This document shows, piece after piece, positions 17,501 through 26,172 of a stretch of DNA of 64,000 bases; position 1 is the first letter of the stretch, and each line of letters starts with the position of its first letter. A program made the position numbers and the translations under genes. The notes under the pieces were generated by a model. That model ran no database searches. It was not told the DNA's origin and saw only the letters and a program-made list of their open reading frames with translations. Source of the stretch: Breoghania sp963678585 (GTDB lineage Bacteria > Pseudomonadota > Alphaproteobacteria > Rhizobiales > Stappiaceae); the NCBI GenBank assembly GCA_963678585.2, contig CAXXGA010000003.1, positions 186,001 through 250,000 on the forward strand. Direction: 5' to 3'.

Positions 17501-18391
17501 CTATTCGCCGACCTGGCTGGGAAGTTTCTTGCGCTCCTTCATCAGGGACATGATGGCGGCCGCCGTTTCCTCGATGGAGCGGCGGGTCACGTCGATGACG
17601 GGCCAGTCGTTCTGACCGCAGAGCCTGCGCATGAAGCTGATCTCTTCGGAAATCGCCTTGCGGTCTACATAGCGGTCGTTCTGCCCGATGGCATTGAGCG
17701 ACAGGAGCCTGTTCTGCCTGACCTGAAGAATGCGCTCGGCGCTTGCCACGAGCCCGACCACGAGGGGTCGGCGAACCTCGAACAGGGCCGGGGTGATTGG
17801 CACTTCCGGCACCACCGGGATATTCGCCGCCTTGATCCCACGATTGGCAAGATAGATGCAGGTCGGCGTTTTCGACGTGCGGCTGATACCGATGAGAATG
17901 ACGTCGGCGTCGTCCAGCCCTTCCGGCACCTGACCGTCGTCGTGAAGCATGGTGTAATGCATGGCGTCGATGCGGTTGAAATAATCGGCATCGAGCGCGT
18001 GCTGGCCGCCGACCCGGCGCGTTTCCTCTACCTTGAGATAGGACTGGAAGACGGCGAAGACGGGATCGAGAATGTTCACGCAAGGCACGCCGTGCTTCAG
18101 GCAGATCCGTTCCAGCCGCTGGACCTGCTCGTCGATCATCAGTGTATAGAGAACAATGCCCGGAGCGGCCTCGATTTCGGTAAGAACGCGGTCGAGCTGA
18201 CGGTCGGAGCGCACGAGCGGATAGACATGCTCGATGGGCTGGATGTTGTCGTATTGCGCAAGGGCGGCGCGCGCGACGGTCATCAGGGTTTCGCCGGTGG
18301 AATCCGAAATCAGGTGTAAATGGAAGTAGCTACGCGGATCACCCACGTTTTCATCCCCAGACGAGGTCGTTCCCTGTGTATGAGCGGGCAT
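17501..18391 (-). CDS. Pyruvate, phosphate/water dikinase regulatory protein (DUF299)
   Basis: A 296-residue bifunctional serine/threonine kinase-pyrophosphorylase that inactivates and reactivates pyruvate phosphate dikinase or PEP synthase. FHLHLISDSTGETL is near the N-terminus, and the unusual P-loop-like GISRTSKTPTCIYLAN is near residue 170. The ATG at 18391 has an excellent AAAGGAGG 7-9 bases upstream, so upstream in-frame starts are rejected. It borders the probable origin, as its homologue does next to hemE in other Alphaproteobacteria. Confidence 0.93.
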   Translation of the reverse strand: MPAHTQGTTSSGDENVGDPRSYFHLHLISDSTGETLMTVARAALAQYDNIQPIEHVYPLVRSDRQLDRVLTEIEAAPGIVLYTLMIDEQVQRLERICLKHGVPCVNILDPVFAVFQSYLKVEETRRVGGQHALDADYFNRIDAMHYTMLHDDGQVPEGLDDADVILIGISRTSKTPTCIYLANRGIKAANIPVVPEVPITPALFEVRRPLVVGLVASAERILQVRQNRLLSLNAIGQNDRYVDRKAISEEISFMRRLCGQNDWPVIDVTRRSIEETAAAIMSLMKERKKLPSQVGE

Positions 18392-18565
18392 GGATCTGCC
18401 TCCTTTGCGAAAGGACCCTTTCATCATGCCCATATCACTTATTTCATCAACAGCGAGCGCCATTCGGGAAAAATCCCGGCAGGGGTTATCCGGAATCGGG
18501 GATTTCGCATGACGGTCACGAGTTACCGACTCCCTATTCGGATTTCATCCACAGCGCCCAATTCG

Positions 18566-18581
18566 TTAACGAACCGTTAAC
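18566..18581 (+). promoter_or_regulatory. CtrA box 1 in oriC
   Basis: TTAACGAACCGTTAAC fits TTAA-N7-TTAAC exactly. It is almost identical, as its reverse complement, to the box at 59381. Confidence 0.7.
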
Positions 18582-18594
18582 GTGCCCGGATTCC

Positions 18595-18610
18595 TTAAGG
18601 TTCGCTTAAG
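18595..18610 (+). promoter_or_regulatory. CtrA box 2 in oriC
   Basis: TTAAGGTTCGCTTAAG fits TTAA-N7-TTAA, 13 bases after box 1. The final C of the extended consensus is G here. Confidence 0.6.
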
Positions 18611-18732
18611 CTGTGAGGCGGGTACACAGTCGTCTGTTCAAATCTCTCCCCAGCCCCCCTGTGCGCGGAATAACCGATCGGATAATTGTGGATGGCTCGT
18701 AATCACGGCAATCCACACACAAACCTAAAAAA

Positions 18733-18768
18733 CAAATCTCATAACAAGATTCATTGATAAGAGATTTG
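18733..18768. repeat. Inverted repeat in AT-rich tract upstream of hemE
   Basis: CAAATCTC (18733-18740) and GAGATTTG (18761-18768) form a perfect 8-bp inverted repeat with a 20-base AT-rich spacer ending 20 bp before the hemE ATG. It could be part of the origin's unwinding element, an operator, or a hairpin in the hemE leader. Confidence 0.45.
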
Positions 18769-18788
18769 GTGGGAAAAGGGACGAAGGC

Positions 18789-19829
18789 ATGCGATCCGAA
18801 GAACGCTCCGTCATGCGGGTGCTCGCAGGAGAAAGGCTCTGGCCGCCTCCCGTCTGGATGATGCGCCAGGCAGGCCGCTATCTACCCGAATATCGCGAAA
18901 CCCGAGCCAGGCAGAAAGACTTCCTGAAGTTTTGCTATGATGTGGATCTGGCGGTCGAGGTGACGCTCCAGCCCATTCGTCGTTTCGGCTTTGACGCATC
19001 CATCCTGTTTTCCGACATCTTCGTCGTTCCCGACGCACTCGGATACCCGGTCACCTTCGAAGAAGGCCGGGGACCGGTCCTGACGCCGCTGTCGCGCGAA
19101 ATCCTTGACGGGTTGGACCCGGACAGGGCCGAGGCGCATCTGTCGCCGGTCATGGAGATCCTTGAAAGGCTTCGGGCGGAGTTACCCGCCGAAACGACGC
19201 TCCTGGGCTTCTGCGGGGCTCCCTGGACCGTTGCGTGCTATTCCGTGGCCGGTCACACCACCGCGGAGCAGACAGCGGCCCGTATCGGCGCCTACAGCGA
19301 TCCGGAGACCTTCCAGATCTGGATCGACATGCTGGTCGAGGCCTCCGCAGCCTATCTGATCCGTCAGCTCGATGCGGGCGCCGACGCGCTACAGATTTTC
19401 GACACCTGGGCCGGGGTGCTGGACGATGCGGGCTTCGAGCGGTGGTGCGTGGAGCCGACGCGGCGGATCGTGGAGAAGGTTCGAGCCGTTCGGCCGGATG
19501 CGAAGATCATCGGGTTTCCCAAGGGCTCCATCGGGCGTCTGAAGACCTTTGCGGCAAAGACGGGCATAACGGCGGTCGGGCTCGACTGGACGGCCCCGCT
19601 CGACATGGCCCGCGAGGTTCAGGCAGATCTTCCGGTTCAGGGCAATCTGGACCCGATGCGGCTGGTCGCAGGCGGTCAGGCGCTCGATGAGGGCGTCGAT
19701 ACGGTCCTCAACGGGCTTGGCGGCGGGCCGCTGGTCTTCAACCTCGGCCATGGCATCGTTCCCCAGACGCCGGTTGCTCATGTGGAGCAGATGGTGAAAC
19801 GGGTGCGCGGCGCAGCCGATACGTTCTGA
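18789..19829 (+). CDS. hemE: Uroporphyrinogen decarboxylase
   Basis: A 346-residue enzyme that converts uroporphyrinogen III to coproporphyrinogen III in haem synthesis. PPVWMMRQAGRYLPEYR near residue 20 carries the substrate-binding arginines; the essential aspartate is in ILFSDIFVVPDALG near 80; GFCGAPWTVACY and the C-terminal FNLGHGIVPQTP are typical. GAAGG lies upstream of the ATG. The gene starts at the right edge of the probable origin and is 101 bp from hemJ, a later enzyme of the same pathway. The Irr encoded at 8.4 kb controls haem genes in relatives. Confidence 0.97.
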   Translation: MRSEERSVMRVLAGERLWPPPVWMMRQAGRYLPEYRETRARQKDFLKFCYDVDLAVEVTLQPIRRFGFDASILFSDIFVVPDALGYPVTFEEGRGPVLTPLSREILDGLDPDRAEAHLSPVMEILERLRAELPAETTLLGFCGAPWTVACYSVAGHTTAEQTAARIGAYSDPETFQIWIDMLVEASAAYLIRQLDAGADALQIFDTWAGVLDDAGFERWCVEPTRRIVEKVRAVRPDAKIIGFPKGSIGRLKTFAAKTGITAVGLDWTAPLDMAREVQADLPVQGNLDPMRLVAGGQALDEGVDTVLNGLGGGPLVFNLGHGIVPQTPVAHVEQMVKRVRGAADTF

Positions 19830-19930
19830 TCGGCGCGCCCGGCGCTTCTATCCAGATGATTCAGGCCGGTTAGCTGGTCTGAATCGCCGATTTCATTCGA
19901 ACGCTTCCGTTGTTGATTGGGGGAAATCTC

Positions 19931-20350
19931 GTGCTTTGGATCAAGGCTATCCACATCATGGCCGTCATCTCGTGGATGGCGGGGCTGTTCTATCTGCCGC
20001 GTCTGATGGTCTATCACGTGCAGGCGGAGCCGGGTTCCGACAAATCCGAGACGTTCAAAATAATGGAGAGGCGTCTTTACAAGGCCATCATGGTTCCGGC
20101 CATGGTCGTTGCATGGATATGCGGTCTTGTTCTGGCCGTGGAATGGGATTACTTCAGTGAAGGATGGTTTCACGCAAAGTTGTTATTTGTCGTAATACTT
20201 ACGGTTTTTAACTTTATTCTCGGAAAGAGACTGAAGGATTTCGCGGATGACCGGAATCAATATTCAGAAAGATATTTCCGTATCATCAATGAGATCCCGA
20301 CACTGATCATGATTGCAGTTGTCATTCTGGTGATACTGAGGCCCTTCTAA
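19931..20350 (+). CDS. hemJ: Protoporphyrinogen oxidase HemJ
   Basis: A 139-residue membrane protein with about four hydrophobic helices. It oxidises protoporphyrinogen IX to protoporphyrin IX in bacteria that lack HemG and HemY. The conserved N-terminus LWIKAIHIMAVISWMAGLFYLPRL holds the essential histidine, and the C-terminal NEIPTLIMIAVVILVILRPF is typical. The start is GTG at 19931 with GGGGGA upstream. Base composition falls in its second half, with several A/T-ending codons. It is followed by a terminator whose stem spans the stop codon. Confidence 0.92.
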   Translation: MLWIKAIHIMAVISWMAGLFYLPRLMVYHVQAEPGSDKSETFKIMERRLYKAIMVPAMVVAWICGLVLAVEWDYFSEGWFHAKLLFVVILTVFNFILGKRLKDFADDRNQYSERYFRIINEIPTLIMIAVVILVILRPF

Positions 20351-20368
20351 GGAAGGGCTACGCATTTT
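20341..20368 (+). terminator. Intrinsic terminator of hemJ, overlapping its stop codon
   Basis: A 7-bp stem GCCCTTC/GAAGGGC with loop TAAG contains the stop codon and is followed, after a short gap, by ATTTTT. Confidence 0.65.
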
Positions 20369-20656
20369 TCCCAGTTTATCTTCAAATGGACATTATATTT
20401 TCAAATCGAATTGGCGGTTGCAGTTGCGACGAATTGGCAGACCCGGTTTTCGCCCCCTTGTAATGGCAGACCAAAAGTGATTATGTTCGCGATACCCCAC
20501 AAAATGCAGACAGGCGTTCGGCGTTTTTAACTTGAGGCGCCAAAGCGGCGATTTCCAAAGTCGCGACAAGATCTGCTGCTCCCCAAATCGCTTTTTCATC
20601 TATCAGCCGGCACATCCCATCCCCTGCCGGCGTCAATGCGGACCAAGATCCAGCCC
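20351..20656 (+). other. Intergenic region and leader upstream of rho
   Basis: No gene is seen in these 306 bp beyond the hemJ terminator. The first 60 bp are AT-rich and may hold the rho promoter; the rest is a long untranslated leader. E. coli rho has a long leader through which it is autoregulated, and the same could hold here, but no specific signal was identified. Confidence 0.4.
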
Positions 20657-21922
20657 ATGCGGGAAATGAAACTCCAGGATTTGAAATCCAAATCGCCTAC
20701 CGAGCTGCTCGGCTTTGCCGAAGAGCTTGAAGTCGAGAACGCCAGTACGCTGCGGAAGCAGGAACTGATGTTCGCCATCCTCAAGCAGTTGGCGACGCAG
20801 GACGTCATTATTATTGGCGAAGGCGTCGTCGAGGTATTGCAGGACGGTTTCGGCTTTTTGCGCTCTCCGGACGCGAACTATCTGCCCGGCCCGGACGATA
20901 TTTACGTCTCGCCCTCGCAGATCCGGCGCTTTTCGCTGCGCACCGGCGACACGGTTGAAGGCCAGATCCGCTCGCCCAAGGAAGGCGAGCGCTACTTCGC
21001 GCTTCTCAAGGTCAATTCGATCAATTTCGAAGATCCGGAAAAGACGCGCCACAAGATTCACTTCGACAACCTGACGCCTCTCTATCCGGAAGAACGCTTC
21101 CGGATGGAGGTGGAGAATCCCACCATCAAGGATCTCTCCCCGCGCGTCATCGATCTGGTTGCGCCGCTCGGCAAGGGTCAGCGCGCACTCATCACAGCGC
21201 CGCCCCGCACGGGTAAAACGATGTTCCTCCAGAACATTGCGCGCGCCATCACCACGAACCATCCCGAGTGCTATCTCATCGTTCTGCTGATCGATGAACG
21301 CCCGGAAGAAGTTACGGACATGCAGCGCACGGTCGACGGCGAAGTGGTCTCTTCCACCTTCGACGAACCGGCTGCCCGCCACGTGCAGGTGGCCGAGATG
21401 GTCATCGAAAAGGCCAAGCGTCTCGTCGAGCATGGCCGCGACGTGGTCATCCTGCTGGATTCCATCACCCGCCTCGGTCGCGCCTACAACACCGTCGTGC
21501 CGTCTTCGGGCAAGGTGCTGACCGGTGGTGTCGACGCCAACGCCCTGCAGCGGCCGAAGCGCTTCTTCGGTGCGGCGCGTAACATCGAGGAAGGCGGCTC
21601 GCTCACCATCATCGCGACTGCACTGATCGATACGGGCTCGCGTATGGACGAGGTCATCTTCGAAGAATTCAAGGGCACGGGTAACTCTGAAATCATCCTG
21701 GACCGCAAGGCCGCCGACAAGCGCGTCTTCCCGGCGATTGATATTCAGCGGTCCGGCACCCGCAAGGAAGAGCTTCTCGTTGCGCCTCAGGAGCTCAAGA
21801 AGATGTATGTGCTGCGCCGTATCCTCAATCCGATGGGGACGACGGACGCCATCGAGTTCCTGCTCGACAAGCTTCGCCAGACGAAGAGTAATCAGGACTT
21901 CTTCGACAGCATGAACACCTGA
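20657..21922 (+). CDS. rho: Transcription termination factor Rho
   Basis: A 421-residue hexameric RNA helicase. The N-terminal helical domain (MKLQDLKSKSPTELLGFAEEL) is followed by the OSB-fold primary RNA site with GFGFLRSPDANYLPGPDDIYVS, the Walker A loop APPRTGKT, Walker B VVILLDSITRLGRAYN and the secondary-site Q and R loops (PSSGKVLTGGVDANAL). The start is uncertain: ATGs occur at 20636, 20657 and 20666, none with a clear ribosome site. I chose 20657 by the usual protein N-terminus. It is followed by a strong terminator flanked by parS-like sites. Confidence 0.96.
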   Translation: MREMKLQDLKSKSPTELLGFAEELEVENASTLRKQELMFAILKQLATQDVIIIGEGVVEVLQDGFGFLRSPDANYLPGPDDIYVSPSQIRRFSLRTGDTVEGQIRSPKEGERYFALLKVNSINFEDPEKTRHKIHFDNLTPLYPEERFRMEVENPTIKDLSPRVIDLVAPLGKGQRALITAPPRTGKTMFLQNIARAITTNHPECYLIVLLIDERPEEVTDMQRTVDGEVVSSTFDEPAARHVQVAEMVIEKAKRLVEHGRDVVILLDSITRLGRAYNTVVPSSGKVLTGGVDANALQRPKRFFGAARNIEEGGSLTIIATALIDTGSRMDEVIFEEFKGTGNSEIILDRKAADKRVFPAIDIQRSGTRKEELLVAPQELKKMYVLRRILNPMGTTDAIEFLLDKLRQTKSNQDFFDSMNT

Positions 21923-21958
21923 TCCCGCTTTGTCGGTTCGGAGCTTATCTCTGGATAA

Positions 21959-21974
21959 GCGATTCACGTGAAAC
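21959..21974. promoter_or_regulatory. parS-like site 1 (13/16)
   Basis: CGATTCACGTGAAACG matches the ParB target TGTTTCACGTGAAACA at 13 of 16 positions, including the central TTCACGTGAAAC. It lies between the rho stop and its terminator. Confidence 0.5.
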
Positions 21975-21982
21975 GGATTGGA

Positions 21983-22014
21983 ACGCGCCGGAGGCTATTC
22001 TCCGGCGCGTTTTT
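21983..22014 (+). terminator. Intrinsic terminator of rho
   Basis: An 11-bp perfect stem ACGCGCCGGAG/CTCCGGCGCGT with loop GCTATT is followed by TTTTG. Confidence 0.85.
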
Positions 22015-22028
22015 GTTTCACGTGAATC
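22013..22028. promoter_or_regulatory. parS site 2 (15/16)
   Basis: TGTTTCACGTGAATCA differs from the consensus palindrome at one position. Its first bases overlap the T-run of the rho terminator. Confidence 0.8.
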
Positions 22029-22066
22029 AGTCGATTCGGATCCGGTTCAAACCTTGGATATTTGAA

Positions 22067-22654
22067 ATGACCTACACCGACTGCCGTGATCCGGCGTTTC
22101 GGATGGAGACGGATCGCCTGATCCTGCGCGCCTGGCAGGACACAGATCTAAAGCCGTTTGCCGAGATGAATGCCGATCAGGAGGTCATGACCTATTTTCC
22201 GAAGACGCTCGACATGGAGGAAAGCGCGGAGCTGATCGCGAAGATGCGGGAACGCACCATCGTCAACGGTTTCGGCTTCATGCCGGTCGAGGAAAAGGGG
22301 AGCGGGCGGTTCGTCGGTTTCGTCGGATTGAACCGTCCGGTTTTTGCAACGCCTGTCGGCTTTGAACCTTGTATCGAAATCGGCTGGCGGCTCGCGCGCT
22401 GGGCGTGGGGGAAAGGCTATGCCAGCGAGGCGGCGCGGGCCTGGCTTGGATTCGGGTTCGAAACCATCTCTCTTGAGGAAATCGTGGCGTTCACGGTGGT
22501 CTCCAATGAGCGGTCGCTGAAAGTCATGCGCCGCCTCGGGATGCGGGAGGGGCAGGTGTTCGATCACCCCTCCGTGCCGATGAGTTCACCGGATTTGCGT
22601 CCGCACAGGCTTTTTTCCCTGTCGAGGGACGGTTGGTTCGCGAAAGAAGGGTAA
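22067..22654 (+). CDS. GNAT-family N-acetyltransferase (RimJ/RimL-like)
   Basis: A 195-residue acetyltransferase. METDRLILRAWQDTDLKPFAEMNAD opens the GNAT fold, IEIGWRLARWAWGKGYASEAARA carries the acetyl-CoA binding loop (R/Q-x-x-G-x-G/A type), and SNERSLKVMRRLGM is the usual final helix. This is the subgroup that acetylates protein N-termini or small amines; the substrate cannot be told. The ATG at 22067 was chosen since the longer frame runs back through the parS site. It is convergent with the DUF255 gene, with 5 bp between. Confidence 0.85.
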   Translation: MTYTDCRDPAFRMETDRLILRAWQDTDLKPFAEMNADQEVMTYFPKTLDMEESAELIAKMRERTIVNGFGFMPVEEKGSGRFVGFVGLNRPVFATPVGFEPCIEIGWRLARWAWGKGYASEAARAWLGFGFETISLEEIVAFTVVSNERSLKVMRRLGMREGQVFDHPSVPMSSPDLRPHRLFSLSRDGWFAKEG

Positions 22655-22659
22655 GCCCC

Positions 22660-24687
22660 TCAGACCGGCTTCCTGAGGGCCGCCAGAAGGCTTTCGGCGT
22701 CCGTCAGGGGTGCGGAGCAGGTTTGTCCCTCACACAGATAGGCCGTCGCCTTGCCGGGTTTTAGGGCGGTCTTTCCGTTTGCCGGATGACCGGCGGGGAG
22801 AGGGGGAGCGTCAGCGGCGCGCCGGATGACGGACAGACTGCTGCTTTCCACCCGGCTCATCAGACCGGCGAAGGGATCCTCGCGCCCGTCGCCTTCGATC
22901 AGGATAAGCTGTCTGGCGTGGATGCGGCTGTCGAAGGCACTCAGGAGACTGGCTCCGGAAAACGCGTTCTGGAGGACCTGAGATGTGAACGCCATCAGGA
23001 TTGCGTCCGCCCGGTCGCGGTAGTCGGGTTTACCCGTTAGCTGCCAAAGCTCCACGAGGTTTGAGGCCATGACCCCATTGGCGTTCGGCGTGGCGTCATC
23101 GATGGCGTTGCGGGGACGGATGATCAGATCGTCAGCGTCGTCGGCTGTGAGGAAATAACCGCCGTCGTCGTGATCCCAATAGTGGTTGGTGAAGGCGGCC
23201 TCCCATTCGCGCGCCTTCGTGAGATAGGCGGTCTCGCCTGTTGCGCGGTGAAGGGTAAGGGCGGCCCGGATCATGTTGGCGTAATCGCTTGCCTGTGCCG
23301 GCAGGCTAATACGGTTCTCGCGCCATGAATGGGCAAGGCGGCCGTTGCTGGTCATCGATTCGGAGACGAACCGGAATGCGTCCACTGCCAGAACCAGCCA
23401 GTCTGTTCGCCCGAAGACCTCAGATGCCCGGGCAAGGGCAGCGACCATCAATCCGTTCCAGTCGGCAAGCACCTTGTCATCGAGGCCGGGCCGCATCCGG
23501 TGTTCCCGTGCGTCCAGAAGCTTTGCGCGCATTCCGGAGAGTCTGGCCTCGGTCTCGCAGTCCCGAAGCGGCTGGCTCCTGAGGCGATTGAGGATCACCT
23601 TGCCTTCCCAGTTGCCGCCGGGCGTCACGTCATAGGTCTCGGCAAAGAGCGCGAAATCGCTCGGGCTCAAGAGGTCCTCTATCTCGTCTGCCTGCCAGAC
23701 ATAGAAACGGCCTTCCTCGCCCGCGCTGTCGGCATCGAGGGAGGCGCAGAAAGCTCCCTCTTCCGTTCTCATCTCGCGGGCAAGCCAATCGACGGTCTCT
23801 TTGATTCGGATACGGAACAGGTCGTTTCCGGTCGCAACGAAGGCTTCGCTCAGCAAGGAGACAAGCTGGGCGTTGTCGTAGAGCATTTTCTCAAAGTGGG
23901 GAACGAGCCAGATCTCATCGACGGCATAGCGGGCAAAGCCGCCTCCGATGTGATCATAGATCCCGCCGCTGCAGATCTGTTCCAGCGTCGTCAAAACGGC
24001 CTGCCGGAAATCCGGATCGCCGCTATGTCGTCCCGCGCGCCAGAGAAGATCCAGAAGCGGCCCTTGAGGAAATTTCGGGGCCCCCTTCGTTCCTCCGTTT
24101 GCCGGATCCATGACGGAGAGCAGTCGCTCCGCGGCCTTTTCAAAAAGGGTGGGGGAGAGGGTATGAGGGCTCGGGTCGCAAGTGCTGGTCTTATGCAGGA
24201 TCTCCATGAGCGCCGAGGCGTTTGAAGAAACCTTTTTCGGTTCCTTTTCATGGATGCGGGCGATCTGGGTGAGGACGTCGATAAAGCCGGGCCGGCCCCA
24301 GCGGCCTTCTTTCGGGAAATAGGTTCCGCCCCAGAAGGGTTCGGCCTGGGAGGTAAGGAACATGGTCAGGGGCCAACCGCCCTGTTGGCCAAGTGCGTGA
24401 AGCGCGTTCATGTAGATCTGGTCGATATCGGGGCGTTCCTCGCGATCGACCTTGATCGGAATGAAGTGGGCGTTGATCGCGTCGGCTACCGATTCGTCTT
24501 CGAAACTTTCGTGAGCCATCACATGGCACCAGTGGCACGCGGCATAGCCGACGGAGAGCAGGATCGGTTTTCCCGTTTCACGCGCCTCGGCCAGCGCCGC
24601 AGCGTTCCAGGGCCGCCAGTGAACGGGGTTGTCCTTGTGCTGAAGCAGATACGGACTGGTCTCGTTTGCGAGGTGATTGGTGGCCAT
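22660..24687 (-). CDS. DUF255 thioredoxin-fold protein (YyaL/SSP411 family)
   Basis: A 675-residue cytosolic protein. Residues 1-165 are the DUF255 thioredoxin-like domain, with NETSPYLLQHKDNPVHWRPW and the CHWC site in YAACHWCHVMAHESFED. The remainder is a six-hairpin (alpha/alpha) toroid with FEKMLYDNAQL, ADWNGLMVAALARA and a late RPRNAIDDATPNANGVMA. The family is widespread and its biochemical role is not established; a carbohydrate-epimerase-like fold is known. The ATG at 24687 begins just ahead of the conserved NHLANETSPYLL. Confidence 0.88.
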   Translation of the reverse strand: MATNHLANETSPYLLQHKDNPVHWRPWNAAALAEARETGKPILLSVGYAACHWCHVMAHESFEDESVADAINAHFIPIKVDREERPDIDQIYMNALHALGQQGGWPLTMFLTSQAEPFWGGTYFPKEGRWGRPGFIDVLTQIARIHEKEPKKVSSNASALMEILHKTSTCDPSPHTLSPTLFEKAAERLLSVMDPANGGTKGAPKFPQGPLLDLLWRAGRHSGDPDFRQAVLTTLEQICSGGIYDHIGGGFARYAVDEIWLVPHFEKMLYDNAQLVSLLSEAFVATGNDLFRIRIKETVDWLAREMRTEEGAFCASLDADSAGEEGRFYVWQADEIEDLLSPSDFALFAETYDVTPGGNWEGKVILNRLRSQPLRDCETEARLSGMRAKLLDAREHRMRPGLDDKVLADWNGLMVAALARASEVFGRTDWLVLAVDAFRFVSESMTSNGRLAHSWRENRISLPAQASDYANMIRAALTLHRATGETAYLTKAREWEAAFTNHYWDHDDGGYFLTADDADDLIIRPRNAIDDATPNANGVMASNLVELWQLTGKPDYRDRADAILMAFTSQVLQNAFSGASLLSAFDSRIHARQLILIEGDGREDPFAGLMSRVESSSLSVIRRAADAPPLPAGHPANGKTALKPGKATAYLCEGQTCSAPLTDAESLLAALRKPV

Positions 24688-24846
24688 GTGCTTGTCTGAC
24701 GGTCCCTTGCGTCTGGCGATTTGCGATGCCCTGAAACGGCGGCTTGGGTTTACGGGCAAATAGGGTTATCCCCGAAGTCTTCAACATGCTCCGGTCGGGC
24801 GATGAATATCTATCGCCTGTGCCTTCAATGACGGACCATATGTGCG

Positions 24847-26172
24847 ATGACGCGGGACGAAACGATCTATGCGCTTTCCAGCGGCGGGCTGCCTTCGGGC
24901 GTAGCGGTTGTCCGACTCTCAGGCCCTGAGGCTCGATTCGTCCTCGAAACTCTCTGCGGAACCGTTCCGGAGCCGAGGCATGCGAGCCTGCGCCGTCTTC
25001 GCGATCCTTCCGACGGGCAGGTTCTCGATGAGGCGCTCGTCCTGTTTTTCCCCAGCCCTGCGAGCTTCACCGGCGAGGATGTGGCGGAGCTTCATCTTCA
25101 CGGTGGGAGGGCGGTCGTAGCGGCTGTCCTGAAGGCGCTTGAAGGTTTCGACGGTCTGACGCCTGCGCAAGCCGGAGACTTTACTCGCAGGGCGTTTGAG
25201 GCGGGCCGTCTGGACCTGACTGAGATTGAAGGTCTCGGCGATCTCATTCATGCGGATACAGAAGCCCAGCGGCGACAGGCGTTGCGCCAGATGGGTGGGG
25301 ACCTCGGACGGCTCTATGAGCAGTGGCGGGAGGAGCTTGTTCGCAGTCGGGCAATGATCGAGGCGGAACTCGATTTTGCGGATGAAGAAGATGTGCCCGG
25401 CTCGGTGGCCGAGACCATCTGGGGCGATGTGATTCGGATCCGAGACGAAATGCGGGCCCATCTGGCGGACAACAGGCGTGGCGAACGACTGCGTTCGGGC
25501 CTGCATGTGATCCTGCTCGGGCCGCCCAATGCGGGCAAATCGAGCCTCATGAACGCCCTTGCGCGGCGCGACGTGGCGATTGTCACAGAGGAGGCGGGAA
25601 CGACGCGGGATATCATCGAGGTCCATCTGGATCTCGGCGGCTATCCTTTGACGCTGATCGATACCGCCGGCTTGCGGGAGGAAGGTGTCGGGGTCGTCGA
25701 GCGGGAAGGCATCCGTCGGGCTCTGGAGCGGGCGGGGCAGGCGGATCTGATCCTCTGGCTCGGCACAGCGGGTGAGGCGCGGGACGCGCTCCCTGAGGGA
25801 CTGGGGGACTGTCCTGTGTGGCAGGTCGCGACCAAGTCCGATCTCGGCGGGGCTTCGGTAGCCGCGGATGAGGTTGCCTGTTCGGTTCGCAGTCCGGGCG
25901 GTCTCGACGACCTTCTGGCGAGGCTCGGTGGATTCGCATCCGACACGATAGGTGTGACCGAGGCGCCGGTGCTTACGCGGGCCCGGCACCGCGATGGACT
26001 GATGCGGTGCCTGGAAGGTTTGGACCGCTCGCTTGAAGGCGAGGACCGACCGCTTGAATTGCGGGCGGAAGACCTGCGGGTTGCCAGTGACGGGCTCGCC
26101 CGGATCGTCGGGAAGACCGATGTCGAGGACCTGCTGGACGTGATTTTTCGGGATTTCTGTATCGGGAAATGA
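24847..26172 (+). CDS. mnmE: tRNA modification GTPase MnmE
   Basis: A 441-residue GTPase which, with MnmG, installs the aminomethyl or carboxymethylaminomethyl group on U34 of certain tRNAs. N-terminal folate-binding domain with TIYALSSGGLPSGVAVVRLSG; G domain with P-loop GPPNAGKSSLMNAL near residue 224, DTAGLRE and TKSD; C-terminal FCIGK with the essential cysteine. Start ATG at 24847. A parS site lies just downstream, and mnmG, its partner, follows after 300 bp. Confidence 0.97.
   Translation: MTRDETIYALSSGGLPSGVAVVRLSGPEARFVLETLCGTVPEPRHASLRRLRDPSDGQVLDEALVLFFPSPASFTGEDVAELHLHGGRAVVAAVLKALEGFDGLTPAQAGDFTRRAFEAGRLDLTEIEGLGDLIHADTEAQRRQALRQMGGDLGRLYEQWREELVRSRAMIEAELDFADEEDVPGSVAETIWGDVIRIRDEMRAHLADNRRGERLRSGLHVILLGPPNAGKSSLMNALARRDVAIVTEEAGTTRDIIEVHLDLGGYPLTLIDTAGLREEGVGVVEREGIRRALERAGQADLILWLGTAGEARDALPEGLGDCPVWQVATKSDLGGASVAADEVACSVRSPGGLDDLLARLGGFASDTIGVTEAPVLTRARHRDGLMRCLEGLDRSLEGEDRPLELRAEDLRVASDGLARIVGKTDVEDLLDVIFRDFCIGK

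Larger units (their letters stand above)
18545..18717. promoter_or_regulatory. Cluster of near-consensus DnaA boxes in oriC
   Basis: TCATCCACA (18545-18553, 8/9 match to TTATCCACA), CCATCCACA on the reverse strand (18687-18695, 7/9) and CAATCCACA (18709-18717, 7/9) share the TCCACA core. A weaker TTATCCGGA lies at 18486-18494. Confidence 0.6.
18392..18788. other. Probable chromosomal replication origin (oriC)
   Basis: This 397-bp gene-free stretch lies between the DUF299 gene and hemE, the place of oriC in Caulobacter and the predicted place in Hyphomicrobiales. It contains two TTAA-N7-TTAA CtrA boxes (18566-18581, 18595-18610), DnaA-box-like sequences with a TCCACA core (18545-18553, 18687-18695 reverse, 18709-18717), four GANTC methylation sites (18493, 18528, 18589, 18748), and an AT-rich tract at 18718-18768 with an 8-bp inverted repeat that could be the unwinding element or the hemE promoter. 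The origin assignment is by position plus motif content. Confidence 0.8.

Noticed and set aside
16854..18083. Single long minus-strand frame joining maf with sequence across the DUF299 gene
   Set aside because: The upstream two-thirds lie in a different frame from the real DUF299 protein. Maf begins at the TTG with its own ribosome site.
20633..21967. 444-codon open frame opposite rho
   Set aside because: Rho is unmistakable on the plus strand and the reverse product has no family features.
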